Source of the DNA: Salvia splendens
Lineage: Eukaryota; Streptophyta; Magnoliopsida; Lamiales; Lamiaceae
Reading direction: 5' to 3'
Length of the DNA stretch: 64,000 nt
Assembly (NCBI RefSeq): GCF_004379255.2
Contig: NC_056037.1
Coordinates: 15,820,902 to 15,884,901 of the forward strand
How positions within the stretch are numbered: position 1 is the stretch's first letter; each line of letters starts with the position of its first letter. Positions 21,278-33,415 of the stretch are shown one piece after another. Below the pieces are notes generated by a model. It was not told the DNA's origin, searched no databases, and saw only the letters and a list, made by a program, of their open reading frames with translations. A program made the position numbers and the translations under genes.

Positions 21278-23130
21278 GAGCATCTCCAATGGCGGCGAGC
21301 GGACAGGCTAGCCGATTCCCGGTGCTGGCCGGTCCGCTCGCCGAACCATTGGAATAGGCGAGCGCCATTTCGGCGAAAAAATCGGCGACCCAAGCCGATT
21401 TTCGGTCGGCTGGCTGCCATTGCAGGCTCCCGATCGGCGAGCGATCGGTCAGCTCAAATTTTTTTTTTTTCGAAACACTATATATACGCGATTTGCACGT
21501 TATTTTCATCCGCACCACTTGTTTTAACGAATTTTCTCTCCATCTTAATTTTTGTACAAGAGCAACAACGTGAAATGAGTAACGCGGGTGGTAGTAGTGG
21601 TGGTGATGCTGAGGAGTACGAATGGCAAATGAACGAACAGTTGGAGGCCTATACGTCTCGCGAGATAAACCGGTTGATACAAAGGGCCTTGCATCCGGCG
21701 GTACCTCGACCTCCACCCGTTGTCCACCGACGAGCAGTGATTGATCGGGATCACGTAGCTGCACATCAGCGGCTATATGAAGACTACTTTGCGGAGGAGC
21801 CGCGGTTTGGGGTGCCTCTTTTTAGGCGGCGTTTTAGGATGCGTAGGGCAGTGTTTATGCGTATCGTTGATGCTTTGGAGCGTCGATATTTGTGTTTCCG
21901 GTTCAGATACAATGCAGCTGGCAGACCCGGCCACACACCTATACAAAAGTGTCTTGCGGCAATCAGGAAGTTGGCCTACGGAGGCGCGGCAGACATGTGG
22001 GACGAGTACCTCCACATCGGTGAGCCGACTGCCCTGGATTGTCTGAAGTATTTCTGTCAGGGTGTCATTGAAATATTCCGTGATCAGTATCTTCGAAGCC
22101 CTACCCCTGAAGAGTGCCAAGATCTGATGCAGATGCACGGGGAGAAGCAAGGGTTCCCCGGGATGTTGGGCAACATAGATTGTATGCATTGGGAGTAGAA
22201 GAACTGCCCCGCTGCCTGGAAAGGGTTCTACACGACCGGCTACAAGGGAAAGAATCACACGATGATCTTCGAGGCCGTAGCTGATTACCGGCTGTGGATT
22301 TGACATGCATATTTTGGGGTAGCCGGGTCGAACTACGACCTCAACGTCCTCAACTCGTCGCCCCTTTTCAATGAGCAGTGTCAGGGTGTCGGTCCGGCCA
22401 TCAATTTTATCGCCAACGGGAACCAGCATGATATGGGCTACTACTTGGCGGATGGGATATAACCTAGGTGGCCCGTCTTTGTGAAGACGATCAGATGCAC
22501 ATCAGATAAGAGGAAGACCTAATTTGCGGAACGGCAGGAGTCGGCGCGCAAGGACGTGGAGCGCGCATTTGGTGTGCTCCAGTCTCGATGGGCGGCAATT
22601 AGGGGTCCAACACGTTTGTGGCATGTCGCCTGCATTGCTGATATAATGTACGCATGTATTATCCTGCACGACATGATTGTCGAAGATAAATGTGTACAAC
22701 TGACTAGTTGGGCCAATGACGATGCTAATGAACCCGGCCCAAGTCACGGCGTGGCCGCCCCCAAGGTACGAAGGGGGGTACCTCACGATGAAGGCGGCCG
22801 CCTAAAGGCACATGTCGAAATGCGCCAAGTGGATGATTGAAGAGTTGTGGGCGCAGAGGACTGCACGTCCTTAGATTTTTTTTAATTAATGTACTTTTTT
22901 TAATTTTACTATTATTATTGAATTCTCCTGTATCTGTGTCGTAAATTTAATTCTGTATTTTGTGTGATTGTTAATTATTTGTTTTTTATAATTTTGTTTA
23001 TTGTGGCTAGCCTATTGCTTCTCCAGTTGCTTATCCTAATGATGTGGCATGAGGAGTTTTTAGTGCTGATGATGTGGCATGAGGAGTTTGTGGCTGGCCT
23101 ATGACTGACCTATTACCATTGGAGACGCTC
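21278..23130 (+). mobile_element. PIF/Harbinger element B with decayed transposase
   Basis: Ends GAGCATCTCCAATGG and inverted GAGCGTCTCCAATGG (one mismatch). The flanking triplets are TCA and TAA, so the expected TWA duplication has probably mutated. It carries a DDE transposase relic on the plus strand and no Myb-like gene. Its TIR differs from those of Harbinger A and C, marking a separate subfamily. Confidence 0.75.
21575..22840 (+). pseudogene. PIF/Harbinger DDE transposase with four nonsense codons
   Basis: The frame starts MSNAGGSSGGDAEEYEWQMN and stays in register to the end at 22840. It includes FRRRFRMRR, PGMLGNIDCMHW (first Asp), NYDLNVL (second Asp) and DVERAFGVLQSRW (Glu). It is interrupted by TAG at 22196-22198 and by TGA near 22303, TAA near 22459 and TAA near 22520. 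By comparison with the element A protein these replace Trp, Trp, Tyr and Gln codons. Three of the four fit C-to-T or G-to-A changes, the pattern expected from deamination of methylated cytosine. Confidence 0.85.
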
Positions 23131-23705
23131 TAATAAAAAAATAAGAATTGTCAAGAAAATTGGAATAGGAGCTTGACTGCTTGAAACCGAAAATACGATA
23201 TTTTACCCTATGTAATTGAGACGTTTTATGAATGTTTAAATTAAACAGTGTAAAGTAGAAAATATAAAAATAAAAAATACTAAGGTGATAAAATAGGGTA
23301 AATAGCTAAAAAAATACATCAGCTTTGGTCAATTCAGATTTTTATCATGAACTTTAATTGTGATAAAAAAAATACTCCATTTTTTTGGTTAATTCAACTT
23401 TTAGCACGATTAAATTTTCTGGTGAATTAATCTTATGTGGCGATCGAGATGTTACGTCATTTTACCGTCGGTTCCACGTAGTTTATAAACCGAACTTATA
23501 ATATTGTACGCAAACTTTGAATGTGGTATAAAAATACACCACCTTTAGAGGACTTTGTTTGTAGCACCTTAAAAAAATACTCCACAAAATTAGAAATATG
23601 CTCAAAAAAAATACACCAACTTTTAGATTGATAACACCTTAAAATACTAAATAAATAATTGAAAATTTCATGCTAATTATTTTGACATCTACAAAGGTAC
23701 TATAA

Positions 23706-25318
23706 GGCCATCCACAATAGGACGGAAGATAGCGCGCCCGATGGACGATAGCACTGTGGCACCGCGGATGACGAACGATGCGTCGTCTGCGGACAAAGCG
23801 CGGACGATAGGGCATCGTCTGCTTCATCGTCCGCCCACTGTGGGCGACGCGAATGATGGCGCAACGCGTTTTAGTTTTTTTTTTTAATTCGAAAATTTTG
23901 TTATATATATACCCCAGCTTCACTTTTCATTTGTAACTTTTCGATTAACTTTTAAATAAAATGGATTCCGGTGGATACTCAGGTCCTAGTAGCCCGATGT
24001 TTAGAGATGGCGCATAGTGGCCGGGTACACAACCTGGCGAATATCGGTCGTTCGACGCCAACACGCAGTACGATCCGGACTTCAGTACTGCTTCGACGGT
24101 CTCTCCGACATGGAGCCGTCTCCAACTCGCCCTGCCGCCGCTTCCCGTCGCGCCGGCGCCCCCTCCGCCGCCCCCGCCCCCGCTAGAAAGAAGCGGACCA
24201 AGCACCGGGCGCACAAGTTGCCACCTCCGACAACTTGTGAAGAGTACGCCCCCGGCCGTACGAACTACCAGCCGGATGAAACCCTCGTCTTGGTGAGGTG
24301 TTGGGTGGATATATCGGAGGACCTGATATTCGCGAACAACCAGAAGCAGCTCGCGTACTGGGAGCGCATCACCGAGCGCTACACTGAGGCGAAGCCGCCG
24401 AGCGCGTACAAGCGCCAACGGGAGCAGCTCTGCAAGCACTGGAATCAGGTGAAGAAGCAAGTCAACCTGTTCGCGGCGGAGTACGAGAAGTGCTCGAGGG
24501 ATCAGAGAAGCGGCGAGGGCTTGAGCGACTTGCGTGATAGAGCGTTGTTATCGTACCAGTCCATGTACGGCGACTTCAAGCATTTCAACATTTTGGCGCT
24601 CTTGAGGGACAAGCAGAAGTTCCAAGGCGGGATTCTGCACACCGGTGCGGCGAAGAGGATGAAGACCACCGACACTGGTGGTTACACGACCAGCGAAAGC
24701 GGAACTCGTCCGGTGGACCTCAACCAGACATTCACGGAGGAAGAGAGTTCCGGCACACCGATGTCCTCCCGGCGGCGTCCCATAGGCGTCAAGGCTGTGA
24801 AGAACAAGGGGAAGGCGAAGGCGACATCCTCCTCGGCCGCCCCCCCCTCGCCGATCTCGACCCCGACCCCGGCGACGATCCAGACGACACTTGCCTATGC
24901 GGATTTGGCAACGGCCTCGATGGCGCGGACGTTGTTGGATACACACAACGCCCTTATGAAGTGTACAGATCCGGCCCAAGCCGAGCGCCTCCAGAGGTTG
25001 AGCGATGAGTTGAGCCGGAAGTTGGGGCTTTTGTAGGATAGTCATTTTTTTATTTCTAACTCGTGTAATTTTTTTTAAATCAATGAATTTTTTTACCGTT
25101 CTTTTAGTTAATCGTTGTGTTTTTTAATAAGTTTGCATTTATATATTTAAAACATTTAAATTAAATAACAAAACAATAGTAAAATGCTTATGGCACCTCT
25201 TAGGGCGCACCTTAGGGCGCCCCACTGCAGGTGGAAGGACAGGAAGATAAAATGCTGACGTGACGGTGCATGGGACGGGCTTTAGGGTACGCCTTAGGGC
25301 GCCCTATTGTGGATGGCC
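23706..25318 (+). mobile_element. PIF/Harbinger element C carrying only the Myb-like gene
   Basis: Perfect target duplication TAA (23703-23705 and 25319-25321). Ends GGCCATCCACAATAGGACG and inverted GGCCATCCACAATAGGGCG. The subterminal parts are G+C-rich. It encodes the ORF1-type DNA-binding protein but no DDE transposase. Its TIR resembles that of Harbinger A (GGYCATCCACAA). Confidence 0.85.
23961..25036 (+). pseudogene. Harbinger ORF1-like Myb/SANT protein, broken
   Basis: Begins MDSGGYSGPSSPMFRDGA and meets an early TAG near 24015 that probably replaces a Gln codon. A frameshift in the proline-rich stretch near 24175 moves the frame to KKRTKHRAHK. From there it is open to 25036. The central part (DETLVLVRCWVDISEDLIFA through AYKRQREQLCKHWNQVKKQV) is the Myb/SANT-like domain of PIF/Harbinger accessory proteins, often misnamed in plant databases. 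The C-terminus is S/P-rich then helical. These proteins bind TIRs and bring in the transposase. Confidence 0.8.
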
Positions 25319-25800
25319 TAATGAGGGAGTCAACCTTGATATTTGTTGTTGTGTTGAATGTGTTTGGCAATGACGCAGACATCCAAGTCGCCACGTATAA
25401 TTAGTTTCGCCGGAAAATTTAATCGTACATATAAACCTAAATTAATTGAAAATTGATGTATTTTTTCACGATATTTAAAATTCATGACAAAAAAAATTAT
25501 GATCAAAAGTTGGTGTATTTTGTCACCACATTTAAAATTCTTAATAAAAACCTGAATTAACTAAAGGCTGGTGTATTTTTTTCTATTTATCCATAATATA
25601 AATACTAACTCAACTCTAATCAAGGATTTGTATACATTTTGAAAAAAAATTCCAAATACTTTTAAGACCTAAAGGGCATTTTTGTCTCTTTATTTAAAAT
25701 AAATTTTTGATATTATGACCACATGTAGGTTCCAAAAATACTACCCAAAAAATATTAAAATAGATTTCACTGAAAGAATAAACAAAGAGTAAATTTTGTA

Positions 25801-26035
25801 CTCCCTCCGTCTCGTGCTACTTGCACGTTTACTTTTCGGCTCGTCACAAAGTCCTTACACTATTTATAATTTAAGTTAGAATTAATGCATTTAATTAATA
25901 TGTTAGTTTAAGTTAAGAGCTCTTTTATTAAGTGATGTCTCATTACACCTAAAATTCTTTTTTAATTACACAAAAAAATCAATCCCAAATTTACGGCCTA
26001 AAATGAAAAGTGCGAGTAGCATGGGACGGAGGGAG
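25801..26035. mobile_element. Stowaway MITE (Tc1/mariner)
   Basis: A 235-bp element with TIRs CTCCCTCCGTCTCGTGCTAC and inverted CTCCCTCCGTCCCATGCTAC, flanked by TA (25799-25800 and 26036-26037). It has the CTCCCTCCGT terminus that marks plant Stowaway elements and no coding capacity. Confidence 0.9.
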
Positions 26036-26314
26036 TATTAAGAATTGATCTAAAATAAAACGTGATTTCCTCTAAATTATTTTAATTCAGAAAACTTCTA
26101 CTCCTATAAATGATAATGAAAGTTGATAGAGTAATCAAAATCAAAATAAAAAATATAAATTGAACCAATATCCTACACTAAAAACATGGCCCCACATACA
26201 TTAATGAAAAAATCCGACCAATGCAGAAAAGGTTTCAAACCTCACTTCGTAGTTGATTCTCCGAAAAACAGCACAAGATTCCTATTCCTATTCCAATTTC
26301 CAACAGCTCAACTC

Positions 26315-26813
26315 TGTTGGAAGTGAAGGCAAAGGTGATCAAGTCTCACTGTGCAATACTGAGATGATGAATGCTATTGATCAGTGTGTGAAATCCAAAC
26401 GTGATGCACGAGAGAAATGTGCCCACAACTCCACACGAGCTAATGTTGTGAATGAGACAAGAGCAAGTGCAGCATGTACACAAGGAGAACCAATCCTCCA
26501 TTTCACACGAGTTGCAGCAGTGAAAGAGCCAAGATTGACAGCCAAGGTGGAGGACCACCATTGTACTTGGAGAGACGTGTTGCTCCGAGGAATCAAGAAG
26601 GGAGATGCTTTGCAGAGTTTGTAGTGATTAAAAATGTAAAGCATGTTTAGTTTAGTAATGAGTTCATTAGTGTAAGTTTCTAGATGATTCCAACGTTGAG
26701 TATATGTAAGCAACATTGTTACATTTCGATGATATGAAAAATATGGTGAACTTTTGCTAAACTCATTGTTTGTTCATGTCTTTCTTCTCCACGCATTCCT
26801 CGGGTTTCTTTCA
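26315..26813 (+). repeat. 5' LTR of Copia 1
   Basis: Starts TGTTGGAAGTGAAGG and ends GGGTTTCTTTCA. The primer-binding site abuts it. Confidence 0.92.
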
Positions 26814-26825
26814 TGGTATCAGAGC
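26814..26825 (+). other. Primer-binding site of Copia 1
   Basis: TGGTATCAGAGC is complementary to the 3' end of initiator tRNA-Met, the usual Copia primer, and directly follows the 5' LTR. Confidence 0.9.
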
Positions 26826-26893
26826 ATGGTTCCTATGATCATGTCTCTTCTACCCAAATAATTTAGAGTTTGTTGTCCTATTTAAAAAAATAT

Positions 26894-28267
26894 ATGGCTG
26901 AAGCCAATGAAGCTATACCGGTGGCAACACTGCCACCTATCTTCTCTCAACTTCCTCTAATCTCAGTCAAGCTCACAGATGGAAATTGTCTCATGTGGCA
27001 GCAACAAGTTGATGTTGCAGTGTATGGCTATGGCCTTGAAGGATTTCTCACGGGAGAAACTGATCTACCTCCACAGCTAATTGTTGATCAAGATGGAGAG
27101 TCCATGGTGTCCAATTCGGCCTTCATAAGCTGGCAAAGACAAGACAGGAGAGTGGCTAGATGACTGTTATCCTCCTTATCAGAAAGTGCTCTAACATTGG
27201 TTGTAGGGCTCAGGTCTGCTAGAGACATATGGAGTGCACTAGAAACTAACTTTGCAAGCCGCTCCACAGCCAAGGTGATGCAATATCGGCAACAGATGCA
27301 GAACTTAAAGAAAGAAGGGATGTCCATGACTGATTTTTTGGGTAAAATGAGAACTTATTTTGATTTGCTTGGATCAGTTGGATGTAGAATTTCAGAAGCT
27401 GAGCAAGTCCTTCACATTTTGGTAGGGCTTGGACAAGATTATGATCCTGCAGTTTGTGCAGTCACATCCAGATCAGATCCATGGAGCCTTGGTGATGTGA
27501 GTGTCTTCATACTTAGTTTTGAATCAAGAATGGAGTCAACCAGAAACAACTCCATCAACTCAGATGGATCTCAGTCTGCTTTGAATTTGGTGCAACAACA
27601 TTCTGCACAGAAAAGAGAGCCACACAACTTCAATAGCAACAGGTCTGAACCAGGAAATAGAAGAAGTTTTGGAGGAAGGTTTCATAGAGGAGGCAGAGGT
27701 GGAAGAGGTTTTGGCAGAGGAAACAACAAGATCATTTGCCAATTGTGTGAGAAGCCTGGCCACTCTGCAGCAAAGTGTTGACACAGGTTTGAGCAGAATT
27801 TTACTCCACCTCAAGTTCAATTCAGAGGAAGTTCTTCTCAGCAACAAAATCAAGGACTCTTTAATCCTTCAGCACATCTTGTTCAATCGGTGCCTAGATC
27901 TCCATCAGGTTCATTCTCTGTTGGAACTCCATCTGAGTTCAACTATGCTTCCAATGCCTCTTCAAGCTGGTATCCGGACTCAAGATCAACACACCATGTG
28001 TCCAATGATCTAAGTAACCTCAACATAAGCAATGAGTACACTGGAGGTAAGAATCTTTTGCTTGGAAATGGATCTGCTGTTAATATTGAAAATATTGGAG
28101 AAAGTGTTATTAAATCTCACTCAGCTAAGTCTTCCAAAAAACTACATCTTAAAAATCTCTTGCATGTACCTAACATAACTAAAAATCTTCTGAGTGTTTC
28201 CAAATTTGCTCAAGACAATTCTGTCTTTTTTGAATTTCATACAAATTTTGTCTTGTTAAGGACCTGA
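26894..28267 (+). pseudogene. Copia 1 gag and protease remnant
   Basis: Starts MAEANEAIPVATLPP. A UBN2-like Gag domain is followed by a basic Gly/Arg stretch and the zinc knuckle CQLCEKPGHSAAKC. TGA codons at 27161 and 27779 replace probable Trp codons. The protease site, DSGAT in active elements, reads DSRST, so it should be inactive even without the stops. The frame is lost near 28260. Confidence 0.85.
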
Positions 28268-28479
28268 GCACCAGGGAAATTGTCCTCAAAGGAACACTTG
28301 AGAGAGGTTTATATCACTTCCTAGTAGATCACACTTCAATCAAGCGTGGCCTAGTAGATCACACTCCAATCAAGCGTGGCATAGTCCCCATTTCTTCTTC
28401 CAGTTCAAAAAGTCCAGCTGTCCATTCCCTGAGCCTGGCCAGCCTTCAATCCAGCAGTAGTTCCAATCAAGTTTCTAGT

Positions 28480-31213
28480 TCAGATTTGTCTTTATGGCAT
28501 AATAAACTAGGACATCCTACTCTAGATGTTGTCAAACTTGCTCTCAACAACTGTAATATTCACTATAATGCAATGAAAACTTATTCACTTTGTTATCCTT
28601 GATGTGTGTCTAAATCACACAAACTCTCATATTCTCAGTCTCTAACTCAGCATAATTCTCCCCTTGAACTTGTTCATAGTGATCTTTGGGGCCCTCTCCA
28701 ATTAAGTGCATAAGTGGTTTTTCATACTATGTCTCATTTATTGATCATTTTTCTAGATTTACTTGGATATATCTTCTTAAAAACAAGAGTGATCTTACTG
28801 TTGTCTTTAGACAGTTTAAGGCTATGAGTGAGAACCTTTTATGATCAAAAATCAAAATTCTTCAATCTGATTAGGGAGGTGAATTTCAAGGGCTAGTTCC
28901 TTTTCTGAGAGAGTGTGGGATTGTCCATCGAGTCTCCTGTCCATATACCCCACAACAAAATGGTTTGGCAGAAAGGAAACATAGACACATTGTGGAAACT
29001 GGTTTGGCCTTGCTAGCTCAATCTTTTCTTCCTCAACACTTCTGGGATGATTCTTTTGTAACTGTTGTTCACTTAACCAATCTTATGCCATCCAAAATAA
29101 TCAACAACATCTCTCCACATGAAGCCCTTTTTCACACCAAACCAGATTACTCAGCTCTAAAAGTCTTTGGTTGTCTGTGTTTTCCTCACACTAGACCTTA
29201 CAACAAGCACAAACTCCACTTTAGGTCTGTTAGAGGAATCTTTTTAGGATATAGCATATCTCAAAAAGGATACAAAGTTCTCCTCCCAGATGGAAAAGTC
29301 ATTGTGACTAGAGATGTCATTTTTGATGAGTCTGTTTTTCCATATCAAGCTTCTTCTTCTGCTTCAGCTACTGCTACTCCTTCTACTCCTCCATGTGTTC
29401 AATATCCCTCGCTTCCCATCCAAACTCCTACTATTTCAACCCATGCAGAGGATGTTGGATCAGAATCCTCACCATCTGTCTCAGATTCTGATAATACCTC
29501 ATTATCACTAGGTCAGCCTGCTCTCATTCCCCAGTCTCATGACTCACTTGCCTCTCATCTACCTCAACCTCCTTCAGCTGTTGGTCCACTCACGGAAACT
29601 GATCCGATTCCATCATCCCCTCAGCCTACTCACTCTATGACAACAAGATCAAAGTCTGGGAATTTCAAGCCTAGGGTCTTCACTCTTTCTGCTTCAACTT
29701 CTCTTCTTCCCAAATCAGCCTTTGAAGCCCTTCTAATTCCTAACTAGAAAACTGCTATGCTGAGTGAATTTAATGCCCTTCTTAAGAATAAAACATGGAT
29801 ATTAACAACACTTCCTCCAGGCAAGAATCTTATAGGTTGTACTTGAATTTTCAAGATTAAACTTCATTTATCTGGGGCTATTGCTAGATATAAAGCCAGA
29901 TTAGTTGCTCAGGGATTTTCCCAGCAACCCAGTTTTGATTTTAATGAAACTTTCAATCCTGTTGTGAAGCCTACTACCATCAGGATTATACTCAGCCTCT
30001 CTTGGATGGGCAGTGACTCATCTTGATGTCAACAATGCCTTTTTGAATGGTGAATTGAAAGAAGATATCTACATGAGGCAACCTCTTGGTTTTGAACAAG
30101 GTGGACCTCATCTGGTGTGCAAACTCAACAAGGCAATCTATGGCTTTAAGTAGGCCTCTAGAGCCTGGTTCTTTACAGTTCATTCTGTTCTACTCAAGTT
30201 GGGCTTCTCTCAATCGAAATCAGATGTTTCCATGTTTATTTGAGAAGACATTATTTATCTACTCATCTATGTAGATGATATGCTTATTACTGGATCTTCT
30301 CAGACTTCGATAGACACTGTGATCTCTCAACTTAACTCTTCTTTTTCTTTAAAAGATCTTAGGGAGGTGAGCTTATTTCTTGGAGTTGAAGTTGTTAAGA
30401 CCACTGATGGAGGTCTTCATCTATGTCAATCCAACTATATCAAAGATCTTCTAAAGAAAACTAACATGATAGGTGCAAAAGGCTGTCCAACTCCCATGAT
30501 ATCTAGCTCATAACTCAGCAAACATTCTGGAGATCCAGTCTCTGATCCCAAGTTTTAGGAGCCTTGCAATATGCAGCTATCACCAGACCAGATATCAACT
30601 TTGCTGTGAACAAGGTGAGCCAATATATGGCAAAACCATTTGACACACACTGGAAGGCTGTAAAGAGAATCTTGAGGTATCTTTCAGGAACATTAGACTA
30701 TGGAATTCAGATTAGGAAGACAACCGGTGAGATTTCAGCTTTTTCTGACTCAGATTGGGCGGCTGATTTGGATGATATGAGGTCTACTACAGGTGTGTGT
30801 GCTTATCATGGAAGAAATCTTGTGTCATGGTGTGTGAAAAAGCAGACAGTGGTGGCTAGGTCCAGTACTGAGGCTCAATATAGAAGTTTAGCTCAAGCAG
30901 CTGCAGAGGTGACTTGGCTGACTTCGATGCTCAATGAATTGAAGATTAAGAAGAAATGCAGCCCAGTGATTTGGGTAGATAACATGAGTGCCATTGCACT
31001 AGCTTCAAACCCTATTTTGCATGCAAGAACCAAGCATATTGAACTGGATATGCACTTCGTTCGTGATAAGGTTATGAATAGAGAGTTGGATTTGAGACAT
31101 GTGCCAACTGTGGATCAAATAGCAGATATCTTCACTAAGCCCTTGAGTCATCAACCCTTCGTGAAGCTAAGACAGAGACTAGGTGTGGTGTCCTTAGCCT
31201 CACTTGGTTTGAG
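28480..31213 (+). pseudogene. Copia 1 integrase, reverse transcriptase and RNase H remnant
   Basis: The integrase zinc-finger part (LWHNKLGHPTLDVV) and the catalytic core (TPQQNGLAERKHRHI) are visible but broken by several stops. The reverse transcriptase keeps HLDVNNAFLNGELKEDIYM and YVDDMLITGS; RNase H keeps DSDWA and the STEAQYRSL motif. The last part, 30564-31213, is open and well preserved. The polypurine tract GGTTTGAGGGGGTG precedes the 3' LTR. Confidence 0.88.
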
Positions 31214-31219
31214 GGGGTG

Positions 31220-31702
31220 TGTTGGAAGTGAAGGCAAAGGTGATCAAGTCTCACTGTGCAATACTGAGATGATGAATGCTATTGATCAATGTGTGAAATC
31301 CAAACATGATGCACGAGAGAAATGTGTCAAACAACTCCACACGAGCTAATGTTGTGAATGAGACAAGAGCAAGTGCAGCATGTACACAAGGAGAACCAAT
31401 CCTCCATCTCACACGAGTTGCAGCAGTGAAAGAGCCAAGATTGACAGCCAAGGTGGAGGACCACCATTGTACTTGGAGAGACGTGTTGCTCCGAGGAATC
31501 AAGAAGGGAGATGCTTTGCAGAGTTTATTGTGATTAAAAATGTAAAGCATGTTTAGTTTAGTAATGAGTTCATTAGTCTAGGTTTCTAGATGATTCCAAC
31601 ATTGAGTATATGTTTCGATGACTTGAAAAATATGGTGAACTTTTGCTAAACTCATTGTTTGTTCATGTCTTTCTTCTCCACGCATTCCTCGGGTTTCTTT
31701 CA
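31220..31702 (+). repeat. 3' LTR of Copia 1
   Basis: Matches the 5' LTR except for about a dozen substitutions and an 18-bp deletion near 31612. Confidence 0.92.
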
Positions 31703-31786
31703 AACTCAATTTCTATTGGTCAACTCTCTCTCTCTCTCTTTCGCTCTGACGTTTCTTGAGAATTGGAGCGAGAGAGAGAATCAGCA

Positions 31787-33415
31787 ATGGCGGGCGGACG
31801 GCGGCTGCTGGCAGCAGATTTCGCGATGTCTTTCATGTGGGTGTGGTCAAGCGTTCTAAACAAGATTTTTGTGCACAAAATCTTGGGTTATGGACCTCAC
31901 GATCTCGACGCCCAAATCGTCAGATACGCTCTCTCCATCCTCAACATGTTCTTCTTCGCCTTCATGGTCTAGGCAACCAACGGTGGAGCTTACAACCCCC
32001 TCTCCCTCCTCTCCTCCGCCTACACCTGCGATTTCCCCAATTTCCTCTTCACTCTTGGCGCCAGAGTTCCCGCCCAGGTAATTAACCCTCCCTAATTTCC
32101 AAAATTTAAGCTCAATTTTCTTCTTGGTTTCTCTAATTTTTCAATTTGTTGCACAACTCTTATTTATATTTTGTGTGCCTGTGTGAGTTGAGCCGACTGT
32201 TCAATTGATAGGGCAATATTGTGATAGTGTCTTATGAGTTCTTCTGGATTGGAAATTATGAGGAATTCATATTTTGATAAACTGAATTGAAGATCTGGTG
32301 TTAAGTATTTTGTGCTTTTTGTGAATAAAAACTCCTCTGTGTTTGCAAGATTGGAACTTTGATGAGGACAGGACAGATGTGCTAAGATGTATTTTCTATA
32401 ATAAATTGAATTTTTAATATGGAGTACTAAAAATCAGAAATTTAACTCTTCAATAGATGTGAGCTCAGCCTATTTGATTACGCCCTAGCTCTGCTTGCCA
32501 TGATCTAGAACTGTGCTTAGCTGATCAGTTGCTTGAAAATGAGGCAGCATGTGCTCTTTGTCATGGCGATTGTTTGCTCTCGCAGGGTTTATTGAGTTTT
32601 CAAAGATTGTCATGACAATTAGTAGGTTAAGGGTTGGGTGATTCAAGTGTTTGGTCTTAAAACGGCGTTGACATTAGTAATGAAGTGACAAGGAATGTGT
32701 TTCAACTTTTGCTTATTAACTGATTTGAGCAAACGGGCTTCCATCACTGTTTGGTAGAATGGGGGTGCTTTTTAGAAACTAACTTCTGACTCATCAATGA
32801 TTATATTGCCTCTGCGTTTTCGTTTATTGTGTAAATGTGTTGGTAAGCAAAGCTTTTTACTCTCATATCTCTTGGAATAGGTCGTTGGGGCAATTTATGG
32901 CGTAAGGCTCATCTTGAGCACGTTTCCTGGGATAGGACGGGGGCCAGTCTTGAATGTCGGCATTGCTAAGGGTGCACTAACAGAAGGTCAGCTAACATTT
33001 TGCATCGTGTTCATCTCCCTCGGGCTGGCTAGAAAGGTCAAGGATAGTTTCTTCATGAAAACATGGATTTCCAGCTTATCTAAGCTCAGTCTCCATACCC
33101 TAGGCGCGGACCTAACCGGTGGCTGCATGAATCCAGCCTCTGTAAGTATCCTCGGATTTTTTATACATTCAATTATACAATTGTTGCCATGAAAGCAACT
33201 GGAAATTTGTGTTTGCTCATTAGGTGATGGGGTGGGCTTTTGCTAATGGGGAACATATCACTAAGGAGCATTTGGTTGTTTACTGGCTTGCTCCGGTTCA
33301 GGCCACTTTCGCAGCAGTTTGGGTGTTTGGCATACTAGCTCGGGGTAAAAACAACGAGGAGAAATCCGTAGCTTCTAAGAAGGATGCAACTACAAAACTG
33401 AAGTCTGCAGATTAG
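31787..33415 (+). pseudogene. SIP2: SIP2-type small basic intrinsic protein (aquaporin) with premature stop
   Basis: Three exons (31787-32077, 32881-33141 and 33224-33415) join in frame to 247 codons, the usual SIP length. The sequence matches SIP2 aquaporins: LSFMW-type start, NPL as the first asparagine-box motif (YNPLSLL) and NPA as the second (CMNPAS), with FFMKTW, LGADLTGGCMNPA and HITKEHL-type segments between. SIP2 proteins are endoplasmic-reticulum channels with six helices. Codon 62 is TAG (31970-31972), where homologues have Gln, consistent with CAG to TAG. It would stop translation before the first NPA-like box. Splice sites and all later codons are intact, so the mutation is recent, a sequencing error, or bypassed by a later start. 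A Copia element ends 84 bp before the ATG. Confidence 0.8.

Larger units (their letters stand above)
23297..25592. mobile_element. TIR element (MULE-like) split by Harbinger C
   Basis: The left arm begins GGTAAATAGCTAAAAAAATA (23297); the inverted right arm begins GGATAAATAGAAAAAAATAC (25592). Similarity between the arms continues for well over 60 bp. Both arms mention repeated TGGTGTATTTT-like motifs. No coding sequence belongs to this element. No clear target duplication was found. Harbinger C lies inside it. Confidence 0.6.
26315..31702 (+). mobile_element. Copia retrotransposon 1, complete but decayed
   Basis: A 5-bp target duplication AACTC (26310-26314 and 31703-31707) is perfect. LTRs of 499 and 483 bp bound a Gag-Pol remnant with the Copia gene order, integrase before reverse transcriptase. 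The LTRs differ by about a dozen substitutions plus an 18-bp deletion in the right copy, roughly 2.5 percent by eye. The insertion lies 84 bp before the SIP2 start codon. Confidence 0.92.
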
